A program made the position numbers and the translations under genes. Source: Selaginella moellendorffii (taxonomy: Eukaryota; Streptophyta; Lycopodiopsida; Selaginellales; Selaginellaceae). Taken from it: a DNA stretch of 64,000 nt. Under the pieces are notes generated by a model. The model was not told where the DNA came from, made no database searches, and saw nothing but the letters and a program-made list of their open reading frames with translations. This document shows positions 20,192 to 30,599 of the stretch, piece after piece (the first letter of the stretch is position 1; each line of letters begins with the position of its first letter). The DNA is taken from assembly GCF_000143415.4 (NCBI RefSeq), contig NW_003314290.1, positions 797,586 through 861,585 of the forward strand, read 5' to 3'.

Positions 20192-22795
20192 CTACTTTGA
20201 AGCCGCGTAGGCCTCTGGAACTGGCTCCGTCTTGCCAGTGATTCCTTGCTTGAGATTCTTAAAGTTTTCTTCGTAGTTTTTCTCGGCAGGAGGATTGCTG
20301 GGATCGATGGAGAAGGGTTCACTGAAAGGAACCGTGCTCTTCACCTGTTAGAGAGAAACGCAAAAGAAAAACCATGAATCGGGAAGGGGAAAACGAAGAG
20401 AAACTCTACCTCGAATGTCACATTGCAAGCTGCGGGAGATTCCAGAGCAGCCACGCAAATCCGTGCAACTTCTTCTCGCGAAATCTTTCCCTGTGCAATG
20501 ACAATCAAAGAAATGTGAGAAACAGCTCCAAATGAGATACTGAAACAGCTCATACTGTGATGTTGTCTCCCTGATCAAACTGTAGCTCTGCTCCTGCTGG
20601 CTCTTCTGTAAGCGCACAGGGTCTGACGATCGTGAAAGGCACCCCACTCTCTCGTATAAGATCCTCTCCCTGAGAGACGACTTCATAAGCTTGAGCTTTG
20701 AGCCAAACTACTCCCGTGCAAGTTTACCTTGAGTTTGTAAGTGAGTATGTCTCCAAGCTCTTTATTGAGCCGGACTGCTGGTGGCTGCTTACTTAGATCC
20801 AATCCTGGTCTGTCCGGTCTCGTAACGCCAGCAGAACTTACGTGAACAAGCCTGCACGAAGAGAACTATTCAAAAGCTTATAACGAAACTCGGGACTATA
20901 CCTCGGTGTAACAGGCTCACTGAGATAAGCTTTGATGCTTGCGATTGGAATCGCAAACGAACCTGGTTCAAACGTTGGATTAAGCCTGCCATCGTACTCG
21001 AACTTGCTGTACATGAGCTACAAAGAGAGGCAAAACGAAACTGGAAGTCGAGAAAAATGGCTACATGAACATACCTGTAGCGAAGCGATGCTCGAGACGT
21101 CAAACGGTGGAGCGTCTTGGACAGTTCGTGCTCGAAAAACTGGCACGAAGCTTGAAAATGGGACCCGAACCTACAAGAGTGGTTTCCAGCTTCCACGCAA
21201 AAGGTAAGAAACATGACGTTTACCTGTGTCCAAGAGTTCTTCTGTGTGTCAAAGCTCGCAGTGTATCCGGTTCCGTCCCAATCTTTGGAAACGCGGACAA
21301 TCAGCTTCAATCTTTGGCCGTTTCCTTTGAGCCGGAGCTCCAGGCCGTCGTACGCGGACAAGTCCAGCACTGGATCAAAGTTCTGTCAAGCCATACATGA
21401 GATCTAATGCTCTTAGCCGGAGTGACTACTACACCTTTGTTCTTATGCTCGCAAAGCCTCCATTGTTTGCAGTCGAGACAACTCCTATACAGCACAAGAG
21501 CGAAGTTGTTACACAGTTTCTTCTGGAAAGTTGAAAATACCTCTGAAGATCCCAACTGGCTCATCTCCCTCTCGGCCAACTTGCAGAAAACTTTCGCTCA
21601 CACCGCCCATAACAACATCGTCCAAAGATCCCCACGCGGGCCCGAAAGGAATGCCATTCTCTACGACCAAGACGGGACATAATTGTGCAAGAATAAACAA
21701 TATCACTCTCTTACCATAGAAGCCAATCAAAAGCCTTCCTTGCAGCAGTCCAACATGATCTTTTACAGCATCAATCAAGTTTTTCATTCCCTGGTATTCC
21801 ACTGCTTCTGGTGGATCGCCTTTAATCTGGAACATCAAAGTAAGAATAGGAAAACAAACTAAAAAATGAACTCACCTCTGGCATAAAAAACTTTATGCCC
21901 TGCAAAGTGTATCAATAAAAAATGAGAATTGAATTGATCGAGCTAGAAGCAATGGTCTCTTATTACCTGAGAGTACTTTTGCCTATCCGGTGTATCTCCC
22001 TCCTTGGGTCCTACAATAACCGAGGCCGCGCTTATCACTTTCTTCACTCCATGAAAGTAGTGAGGTAGCAGTGTAGCTTTCTTCGTTACATCTCCAGTCA
22101 CCTGAGATCTTGCCAGACGAAAGTAGATTACCACCAGTTTTCAATGATCTATAGCTATACTCACAATATCTGTGTCTGGTCCCAGTAAAGTTCTAGCCTT
22201 CTCGGTATTCCTGACCTGCATGTCAAAACGATAAGACACAGAGTTGAAATGCGAGAATTCCATTACCAGGACACGAACAGGAATGCCTTTTTTTCTCAGG
22301 ACATCCACCACTCTCTTCCCAACGCCTCCAGTTGCACCGGTGACAAGAACTAAATCTCCGTTCTTTGCTTTGCTGGCTGCCATTGGCACTGCTTCTCGAG
22401 ACTTCGTAAACCTTTCCGTGATGGATTGCACCAGCTGAAAGACACTGTTAGTTTAGATACGAAACCGGATTACGTTGAAGCAAACCTTTGGGAAAGACGG
22501 CTCGTTGAAAAAGAAGACAGTCTTCAGAAATCGTCCAAAATCCCAGGAAGCAACAGCTGCTGCCTGAGATGGGGAGCTACAAGCAAGCTTGGTTCGTCCC
22601 GGATGGCTTGTAAAACTTCCGCAAGCTCCCTGAAAGCAAGGAAAGCTAGATAAGAAGCTGCTTGCATTGTCAGTCCAGACAACGTAAGGTACTCACCAAA
22701 AACCCAGAGCGCAAGCAAGGCCTTGAGCTGTTCTTCGCACTGTCCACTGCCGAGAACAACTGTGGATAGTTTACCGCCCCGGCTGCTATCGCCAT
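20192..22795 (-). CDS. Plastid-type NAD(P)-binding Rossmann and CIA30-domain protein
   Basis: Sixteen exons (22795-22697, 22629-22486, 22434-22267, 22215-22165, 22101-21967, 21899-21876, 21826-21715, 21660-21541, 21484-21435, 21382-21224, 21170-21075, 21017-20902, 20851-20728, 20669-20556, 20490-20410, 20344-20192) sum to 581 aa in frame. Residues 1 to about 65 are Ser/Ala-rich like a plastid transit peptide. A Rossmann motif, VTGATGGVG, lies at about 112-120. A CIA30 domain is inserted in the middle (GPAWGSLDDVVMGGVSES, VSTANNGGFAS). The Rossmann fold then resumes (LVHVSSAGVTRP). This layout matches the Arabidopsis At4g18810 type and is related to HCF173, a psbA translation factor. The exact role is unknown; an atypical SDR acting as a scaffold or RNA-associated factor is plausible. 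Confidence 0.9.
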
Positions 22796-22969
22796 CCCTC
22801 CGCTACGAAGACGCTGGAAACCTCATATGCTGCCAAGATAACGAAAAAAAAAAAATCGTCGTCCACGCGTCCACCAAAAAAGCTCGTAGCGAAGTGTCAA
22901 AATTCCGGCATAGATCCCGACTGCGATGGTTCCACCAAAGAGTTCTTTCCTCCATCTTGCGAGAAAAGC

Positions 22970-24625
22970 TCACACGTTCGTCATAGTGCCCGATAGAAGA
23001 ACGTAAGAAGACGATGTCTCTGGAGACAAACTTTCGGCTAGACGTGCTGCTCGCTCGGAGTCACCATAGTTTCTACAAGCACCGAGCAAGGCGGTCCACA
23101 TCACGAACTCGGGCTCGTAAGGCATGGATCTCAGCAGCTCCTCGGCCTCGCCGAGCTTTCCCAGTCGAGCAAAGAGATCGGCCATGCATCCAAAGTGCTG
23201 GGACACTGGAGAGATCTCGTACTCGCGGAGCATGGCCTGGAAGTGCTCGCGTCCTTGCTCCAGGACTCCTCCATGGCAGCAAGCGTACAAAACTCCCGTG
23301 AAAGATATCTCGTTCGGCTGCGTGCCGTCTAAAGTCATCTCCCACAGAAACTCCACTGCCTCGCTCCGGAGGCCACTCTGGGCGTAGGAGAGGAGCATCG
23401 TGTTCCATAGAACGATGTCTCTTCTCAGCTTCACGAGCCTGTCAAAAACTTCTCTCGCCATCGCCAAGCTCCCACACTTGCCATACATGTTGACGAGGCT
23501 GGCGGCGGCGTCGCCTTCGAGCTTGATCTTGGAAGCGATCATGTCGGCATGGAGCTGCTTTCCAACTTCCAAGTCATTCGAGCTCGAGCACGCGTTCAAA
23601 GCACTGACGAAGACAATCGCGTCCAGCTTCAAACCAGAGCCTGCCCGAGCTCTCATCTTCTGATAAGTTTCGAGAGCTTTCGAGTGAAAGCCGTGATCGA
23701 CATAAGCACTCAGCATCGCCGTCCAGCAGATGAGATTCTTTTCTCGAATCCTTTCAAAAACATCCTCGGCCTCCTGGACGAGGCCGAACTTCCCATAGAT
23801 CGTCACCAGCGCGGTCCCGACTACCACATCAGTCTCAAACCCGAGCAAAACTATCTTCTCGTGTAGCTTCTTCGCTTGATCCACGGACCAGCAGGCACCT
23901 AAAACGTTGACAAACGTGACCTCGTCCGGCTCGACGTCCATTACCTTGTAAGTTTCCATCGCTTCCACGGCATGCCCGTTCTGGGCATAAGCCGCTATCA
24001 TAGAGTTCCAAGTCACAGCGTTCTTCCTTGTCATCCTGTCGAAAAGCTCTCTTGCTGGGCGGACGCCACCACTCCGGCCATAGAGGTTGATCACCGAGGT
24101 TGCGATGACAACGTTGGATTCAAGCCCGGCAGCGTAGACCAGCTTGTACACGAAAGCCACCGATTTAACGCTGGAGCAGGCACCCAGCACAGTGACAAAG
24201 CTCACAACATCCGGCTTGATCCCGTCGAAGAGCATCTCCTGGAAAACTTGCAAGCCTTGATTGAGCCGAGCGTTCTGGACGAGAGCCGCCACCATGATGT
24301 TGTAAGAGTAGACGTTCCTGCTGGAGAGCTGCTTGAAGACCGCGATCGCGTCGTCCAGGTAGCCACACTTGCCATACATTTGTATGAGCAAGTTGCTCAG
24401 GTAAGTGCTCTGGAAATGCTTGCTCGAGCTCATGATATGGCGGTGGACGAGCTTGCATTCTCCCAGCGAGCCACACTGCCGGACGAGCGAGGCGTAAGTA
24501 CCGGAAGTTACTTCGCTACCTTGCGTCGTTAGCCGGCCCAGCGCTTGATCCAAGCTCGCAGAGGACGAGCTGCGGAGAAAAATCCGCCACAGCCATTGTG
24601 ATCGTTTTGCCGATCGTCCTTTCAT
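22970..24625 (-). CDS. PLS-class pentatricopeptide repeat protein
   Basis: An intronless frame of 551 aa from the ATG at 24625; the frame is open further upstream but only with non-ATG starts. The N-terminus (RSQWLWRIFLRSSSSAS) is Arg/Ser-rich, as in organellar targeting peptides. About a dozen PPR motifs of alternating P, L and S type follow (for example VYSYNIMVAALVQNARLNQG and NAVTWNSMIAAYAQNGHAVE). The end shows the start of an E-type region (MPYEPEFVMWTALLGACRNY) but stops at SYVLLSGTMTNV, with no full E, E+ or DYW domain. PPR proteins bind organellar RNA one motif per base, and PLS types usually specify C-to-U editing sites. Without DYW it would need a partner deaminase, or has been truncated. 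Confidence 0.95.
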   Translation of the reverse strand: MKGRSAKRSQWLWRIFLRSSSSASLDQALGRLTTQGSEVTSGTYASLVRQCGSLGECKLVHRHIMSSSKHFQSTYLSNLLIQMYGKCGYLDDAIAVFKQLSSRNVYSYNIMVAALVQNARLNQGLQVFQEMLFDGIKPDVVSFVTVLGACSSVKSVAFVYKLVYAAGLESNVVIATSVINLYGRSGGVRPARELFDRMTRKNAVTWNSMIAAYAQNGHAVEAMETYKVMDVEPDEVTFVNVLGACWSVDQAKKLHEKIVLLGFETDVVVGTALVTIYGKFGLVQEAEDVFERIREKNLICWTAMLSAYVDHGFHSKALETYQKMRARAGSGLKLDAIVFVSALNACSSSNDLEVGKQLHADMIASKIKLEGDAAASLVNMYGKCGSLAMAREVFDRLVKLRRDIVLWNTMLLSYAQSGLRSEAVEFLWEMTLDGTQPNEISFTGVLYACCHGGVLEQGREHFQAMLREYEISPVSQHFGCMADLFARLGKLGEAEELLRSMPYEPEFVMWTALLGACRNYGDSERAARLAESLSPETSSSYVLLSGTMTNV

Positions 24626-25379
24626 CTCGCGAGCTACAAGCAAAGTAAAGAAAGAAGCGAAACTCCGTCCAGCATGGTTTTGGTCGATTTTTCGCTTCCA
24701 GCGAAAGAAATTCAAAGAATGCGGTACGATCCTGCTCAAAGGCAAGTAAAATCTGTGATCCCTTCGCAATCTGGCCTTACCATTTGCCCGGGCGCCATTG
24801 CGTCCAAGAACCCTAAAACCTGCCCTAGAAAGTCAGCGCTAGTCAAATAGTACGTAGAAGATCTCCCGCCAATAAAAGGATCGCGAGGATGAATGGCAGC
24901 CACTCGTTGCGAGATCTGTCCACTCCACGTGGCAGGCGGACTGGCCATGGGCCAGTCCCAGTGCGTACGGCATGCAGTAAAAATGGGCGCCACGTCGGAC
25001 CAGTTTGTGTGGATACGAGCATGGGTTACCATGTTGCGATGGATGATGATGATACCACATCCATCCATGGAATGTGTCCCGGGCTTTTGCAATGTGGCGG
25101 CGATGGCGGTGTGCTCTTCGCGTTCCTAGGCGGTAGAGGCGGTAGCGGCGCTGCGGCCGCGGCATAGCGCTCGAATGCGCCTGCCGCCTTTGTCTTGAGG
25201 GATTCCACTGCAATCTGGGAAAATATTTTGCGTGAGGTGAGGGTTTCTCGATCGCCAAACAGTGTAGGAGCTCCTAAATCTCTCACATCGGTAGCAAGAA
25301 TCTAGCTACTGTTCCTTTTGGCCGCTTGCGGAGGAGCTGGACCTAGCGGCATCGCCCCCGATGGGGAAATAGGCCTAGA
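24626..25379. promoter_or_regulatory. Divergent intergenic region between the PPR and LNK genes
   Basis: A 754-bp gap separates the ATGs of the two divergently oriented genes, so it should hold both promoters. The open frames within it look accidental. A G-box lies in the middle. Confidence 0.5.
24926..24931. promoter_or_regulatory. G-box (CACGTG)
   Basis: A perfect palindromic G-box in the shared upstream region, about 450 bp before the LNK start. G-boxes bind bZIP and bHLH factors such as HY5 and PIFs. LNK genes are light-induced in Arabidopsis, so the site is plausible, but the link is inferred. Confidence 0.35.
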
Positions 25380-28035
25380 ATGACAGATTTTGAGAGCAAA
25401 GGAGGCCATGAACACATTCGCGGTCGAGGATTTGAGGCACTGGACACGAAATCCACTTGGTCTTCTGTGAGTACCTTTAGAACAAAAAAAATTACTTTCC
25501 TTCGGTGCCTCGGATTGAATGGGTTCTTCGTTTGTGACAGTTCGATGAAATAGCTTGGGATGACTTCGGTGGCGACGATCACAGCGTGCCAGAGCCTGAC
25601 GAACGGGTGCCGTCATTGTGGCTGAGAAGAAAGAAAGACCCAAAGCTCTGGAAGGAGTTAAAAGAGGAAGAACAGCCATCGAAAATGGATGCCGAGGCCA
25701 CGACCATGGACGTGGATAGCTGGGACAGTCTCAACGTAGGGGAGCTTGGGGCCGTTCCAGACAATCTCACAGGCATTGGAAACCATTTGAAGGAGGAGTC
25801 ACCGGATGCTTTGCCACTGCTGGATGGAGGCGTGGCGATGTGCCTTAACGAGTACAACGATGGCGACGCCGGGCACTTTGCTTTCTCGGCTGTTCCAAGC
25901 GAGGAGGAGATGACGCTGTTTGGCGGTGAAAGCGACGCTGGAAAAGGAAGTGCTCTACTAAGTTACGCGTGGGAGAACCTCGAGGACATGGACAATCTAT
26001 TTCAGTAAGAAACTTGACGCTTCTTAGGTTAGTGTGCATTAGTTTGGCATCATCATGTTTCGTTCTAAACTTTTGTTTCTTTGCGTCACTTTTCTAACAG
26101 AAGCGAGGAAGCACCATTTTCTCAAGATGCGACCGATGCTTTGCTTCAATGGCCCGCTTCATCTTCGTCTCCAGACTCCAACTCTCCGGTGACGAATGCC
26201 AAAGCGGCGTGTGCCAGCCCGGAGTTGAGAGCGATGAAGGGAAAGTCGCACGACCAGGACATGAAAATGGAGTTTATTCCGTGCGAGAGCTTTGACAAGA
26301 ACTCGGACGCATGCGCAAGCATTGCCGATGGTGAAAGTGCAGCGACTGATCTTTCGACTGCCGAGCTAAAGTTTGCAGCTTACGAGGAGCAGCGAGGCGA
26401 CATTGACAAGGTACCGGTAAAAATCTATTCACCTGAATTCTTCTTGTGCTAACCATTGTTTCGATATGCAAGACTCCAGCGGAGGATTCCATGGAGCCGC
26501 TCTTGTCCCCAAAGGGGAAACAACAGGTCTCTGACACAGACAAGGTGATTAAATTTTTTTTCATGGCACTGATTTTTCTGAAGTAACATGACTATGGCAG
26601 GCTCATCCAGGAAAGAGACAAGCATCCAATAGAAAACGCAGTGATGAGCGATCCAGAAAGCAAATTTACCCGAAGAGACCTGGCATCAGTTATGCGAAAC
26701 AGCAACCTTCAACTCAATTTTCTTCGTCCCAGCCGTTGCAGCTAAAACCAACTGTAGCTTCAACTCTGCAGGTCTATCCTCATGTTACCGGACCGGCAGT
26801 GCTGGGAACCATGCATCACAGGCCGCAGTACATTGGCCCAGTCCACCATTCTTCTTATATGATTCAACCAGCGCAGTCACAGCATTCGCAAGCCGTTATG
26901 ATGTGCTACGATCAAGCCGAGCAACAAAGGGTCGGCCAGGAAACAAGGCAGAAACTAGCGCCCCCGCCGCCGCCGTCGTTGTCCGGAACAAACATGACGC
27001 CTCAAGAGAAGATTGAGAAACTGCGGTGGAAACAAAAGATGCACCGATTAGCGTCGGAGCAGCACCAGCAGATGGCCAAGCAGTGTGGACTTTCCATGGA
27101 TCCGTGTCCGCCACAGCAAGGAGCTCGGAGCGAGACGCCTATAGATGCAGACGACAAGGCGAATGTGAAGTCGGAAGATGGCGATGGAGCGCGAGCTACA
27201 GTTGTGGACAGCGCAGTTGTCAGTCAGCTTCTCGGCATAATGTCTAAGGTTGGACGCGCCGTAGCTTTGCTCCGGTTCTTACAAGTTTTGTTTTTCGCAG
27301 CTGGACGTAGGAACGAGGATTTGCATCCGGGATGCGCTCTATCGGCTTGCGAGAAGCGCCATAACTCGTCACACTTCTGATGGCCCGAGCAGCAGCGAAG
27401 GCTCCAATAACTCGGCGGGCGACAACTCTCTGAGTAGAGCTATCAGGTTGTTCTTTCCTGGTCTGGATTTTCTCGTGACTGAAAGCGAAAAGAACCAATT
27501 TTTCTCGTGCAGATATCCACTGCTGGAAACCGAGACCAATCCCATCGACCGGACAATCGCAAATCTCCTGTTCCACAAGCGCAGCAGCAGCAACAGTGCC
27601 AACAACAGCAACAGTAGCAACAACAGCACTGGCTCCGCAGTGAACATCCCGTGCCTCCAGGAAAATCAAGCTCCCTGGACCTGGCAGCAGCAGCAGCACC
27701 ACCAACAACAGGAAGCTCGATTATCTCAGCAACAACAGCAGCAGCAAGAGCTTCCATCGTCCGAGCTCACAGCACCCGACGAGAAATCCTTGCGCGATGA
27801 TTGCTCGAGCGAGATCGCGGAGGAAGCGAGCGATGGCAGAAAAAAGGGTGCTAAGCCGGGTGGTGACGGTGGCTACGGCCAGAGCGTCAAGAGCCATAGG
27901 AAGCGGGAGGCGAGCAGTAGCGAGTTTTTGTCGAACGAGGAAGGAGATAGCCCGAGAATTGGGAGGGGGGCGTGTAGCAGCAGCAGCGATAGCTCTAGAG
28001 GCCATGGCAAAGCAGCGAAGACGGGGATTCAATAG
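25380..28035 (+). CDS. LNK: LNK family clock coactivator (night light-inducible and clock-regulated)
   Basis: Seven exons (25380-25466, 25541-26004, 26101-26410, 26473-26544, 26601-27248, 27301-27446, 27513-28035) give 749 aa in frame with introns of about 50-96 nt. The N-terminus has the acidic tryptophan motif EIAWDDFGGDDHSVPEP seen at LNK starts. The middle is low-complexity. The C-terminal family signature is clear: LDVGTRICIRDALYRLARSA (about residues 528-547) and NPIDRTIANLLFHK (about 584-597). A glutamine-rich stretch follows. LNK proteins are nuclear coactivators that lack a DNA-binding domain and are recruited by RVE8-type MYB factors to afternoon and evening genes. I cannot tell LNK1 from LNK2 type, and a lycophyte copy may predate that split. 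Confidence 0.85.
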
Positions 28036-28184
28036 CATATAGAGACGAAACGAGCCAATGTACACACACCACGAGCAAAGGATCACATTTAAAATATAGA
28101 TGCGCATAATTTCTTAGAATATGCCGGATATGCTCCTGAGTTTGAAAAAGATGCTTATAGGATTTTTAGGGATTTAGGGTTCTT

Positions 28185-28209
28185 GAGGGAGAGAGAGAGA
28201 GAGAGAGAG
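28185..28209. repeat. Short (GA)n microsatellite in 5' UTR
   Basis: About 12 GA units lie some 80 nt before the ATG of the alpha/beta-hydrolase gene, probably in its 5' UTR. Confidence 0.85.
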
Positions 28210-28287
28210 CCAGGCGGTGCCGCCCGTGTCAATCTTTCGGCGGGAGCAACGGGGAATGCAGCTACTTCGGAGGCGGCGGAGGTCGCC

Positions 28288-29614
28288 ATGGCTCCGAAAA
28301 CGCAAATGCAGGGCACGCTGTTCAAGTATGGGCCCAAGCCAGTCCAGGTATTGGGATTCTCTAGCTTGTTTTGCATTGAATCGCGCGGATTTTGCTGCGA
28401 GACAAGGTTGCCTTTCGGACTGGATCGTTCCAGCAGCAAGTGATTTTCATCGGGGGATTGACAGACGGCTTCTTTGCGACAGAGTAGCTTTCTAAATGCA
28501 TTTGCTACTTTAACACAATGATTCTTCTGTTTCTTCCTTCGGCATTTCAGGTATCTACTTCCTCTTGCTAAAGCTCTCGAGAGTGAAAGATGGTCGCTGG
28601 TCCAGTGCCTTTTATCGTCGTCGTATTCTGGCTATGGAACTTCTTCTTTGAAACAGGTGCTTAGATTCGTCTCCTTTGCTGCGAGTGAATGTTTTTATCT
28701 TTGGGTTTTTCGAGTCTCTAGGATGCACAGGAGCTGGAGCAGCTTATCAACTATTTAATCAACGAAGAAAATTCTCATGGTGTGGTGCTGCTTGGGCACA
28801 GCACGGGCTGTCAGGTTCTACTTACTGGAATTCTTTTGTCTATTGTTCCAACTTTGCGGTTAGTACAGGATATTGTTTACTACTTACGAGAGGGTGGGAT
28901 TTGCATGAAAGCCGTCCGAGGAGCTATCCTTCAGGTAACACGACGCTGTGTATGTTTTTCGTGCTTCCATTTTTCTCTTTTATTCCGTAGGCTCCTGTAA
29001 GTGATAGAGAGTACAGAGCAACGTTGCCTGGGACAGCCGCAATGATCGACTTGGCTGATGAAATGATCAAGGAGGGAAGAGAATTGGATTTGATGCCCCG
29101 CGGGGCTGAACCAGCTGCTCCTATCACTGCTCATCGGTATGGAACTTTACAATGAGAACTTTTTGAGAAAACTTTCGAGTTTATATCTTTGTATAGTTTC
29201 CGCTCGCTTGCTGGATATATGGGAGACGATGACATGTTCAGCTCTGACCTCTCCGATGAGCAGCTTCGTGTTAGGCTTGAGCATATGTCAAAGCTTCCTT
29301 GCCAGGTGTGATGGATCTGCTCTAAAACATTTACGATTAATTTGCTTCATAGGTTATCTTTTCCATGGCCGATGAATACGTTCCGGACTACGTGAACAAG
29401 CACAACCTTGTCAAGCGGTAAGCATCAACATGTTTCCACGATGTAATACTTATTTCCCTTCTTTTTCTGCAGGTTGTGCGCTGCCATGGGAGCCACAGCC
29501 GTTGAAATATGGGGCAATCACAGCCTCACCAACCGGATCCAAGAGGCTGTTCGTGCTGTCGTCGACTTTATAAAGAGAGAGAGCTCGAAAGACTGGGACG
29601 ATCCATGGAAATGA
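28288..29614 (+). CDS. DUF1749 / UPF0613 alpha/beta-hydrolase
   Basis: Nine exons (28288-28347, 28434-28483, 28551-28656, 28722-28814, 28869-28934, 28991-29136, 29197-29305, 29353-29417, 29473-29614) give 278 aa in frame. The second exon may start at 28434 or 28437 because the acceptor is a CAGCAG tandem, which would add or drop one glutamine. The nucleophile elbow GHSTG lies at residues 97-101 (serine 99). An acid (MADEYVP) and a histidine (IWGNHSL) follow, giving a plausible catalytic triad. The family, found in plants and fungi, resembles esterases, but its substrate is unknown. The protein is probably cytosolic because no signal peptide is visible. It converges with the coiled-coil gene, 164 bp away. 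Confidence 0.9.
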
Positions 29615-29778
29615 AACAGTGTCTACAAGGTAAAGTTTGTTGGTTTCCTTTTCTTCTTCTTTAACAATGTCACTCACTTACAACAGGTCACCAAAACTGC
29701 GAGACTTGGCTCTAGCTAGTCTGAAGTGTCATCATCTCTGTCTATTCTATCTTCTTTCCACCTTATCCGGAGCTCCTC

Positions 29779-30583
29779 CTAGGCATCCTGGATCGTTTTC
29801 GCAGCATCCAAATCCTCATCCACTTTGTCACTCTCGCCATCAAGCTGTTCCCGCTTCCTGTCATCAACCTCCTCGCTCTTGGTTGCCTCGAGGTCTGCAT
29901 CACCCTCCGTGACGCCGACCTCGGCCTTATCCGCAGCCACCAATCCGTGATCCAAATCCTCGCCTTGCTGCTTCTGGGCCTCCTCCCTGGGCTCCTCGCC
30001 GGATTCCTGCCTCGAGCCAGTCGTCGTGTTTGCCTTGAACAGCTCCAGTTGGTCCTCCAGAGCCTTCAAGTGATTGCGGAGCTTGACCACCTCCTTTTCG
30101 CTCTCGTCCAACTCCTTGAGCTGCTCCTTGAGTGTGGCGATCTGGATGTCTTTGTCACCCAGAGCAGCCTCCAGCCTCGTTTTCTCCTCGCCCAGACGCT
30201 GCTGCTTGCGCTCCGACTGGATCAGCATGGTGCTGGTGTTGGACTTGACTGCGGCCAGTTGCAGCTTCTCGTCGTTGAGATCCGAGGCCTTTTTCTGGAG
30301 CTCGTCGTGGGATCTTCTCGCATCCTAAACATGTGTGTGTTTTGTTTTGGAGGAGAATTTTTTGGTTTTGGAAAGCGAAGCATGTAGGTGATGGGACTAA
30401 ACATCAAAAGTGAGGTACCTGGAGATCGCGGAACATGGCATCTAGTTCGGCATTTTTGGACTCCCTGTCCCGGTGAGCGCGCAGATCTTGGATGCCCATG
30501 AAGCAAACGAGGACGAAGATGACGAACAAGGAGATCGCCAACCTGAGGCCGCCTCCGTTTGACAATCCAACTGCGCCTGCCAT
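29779..30583 (-). CDS. Single-pass membrane coiled-coil protein
   Basis: Two exons on the minus strand, 30583-30419 and 30324-29779, separated by a 94-nt intron, give 236 aa. Residues about 13-32 (LRLAISLFVIFVLVCFMGI) form one hydrophobic anchor near the N-terminus with few preceding residues, typical of a type II or signal-anchor protein. Residues about 35-135 form a strong heptad coiled coil (AALGDKDIQIATLKEQLKEL, VVKLRNHLKALEDQLELF). The C-terminal about 80 residues are highly acidic and disordered. No catalytic motif is seen. It resembles golgin-like or LINC-like tethering proteins only in architecture, so the function is unknown. Confidence 0.8.
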
Positions 30584-30599
30584 CGCGAGTTTAGGGCTA

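Noticed and set aside
25215-25227. Evening element (AAAATATCT) upstream of LNK
   Set aside because: The sequence reads AAAATATTTTG and does not match the required core; reporting a clock element would overstate it.
24736-25258. Minus-strand frames of 118 and 139 codons between the PPR and LNK genes
   Set aside because: They start at weak positions, have unusual His/Arg-rich composition and overlap the likely divergent promoters.
27570-27760. Antisense leucine- and alanine-rich frames over the LNK glutamine region
   Set aside because: They are shadows of CAG/CAA repeats in the LNK coding strand.
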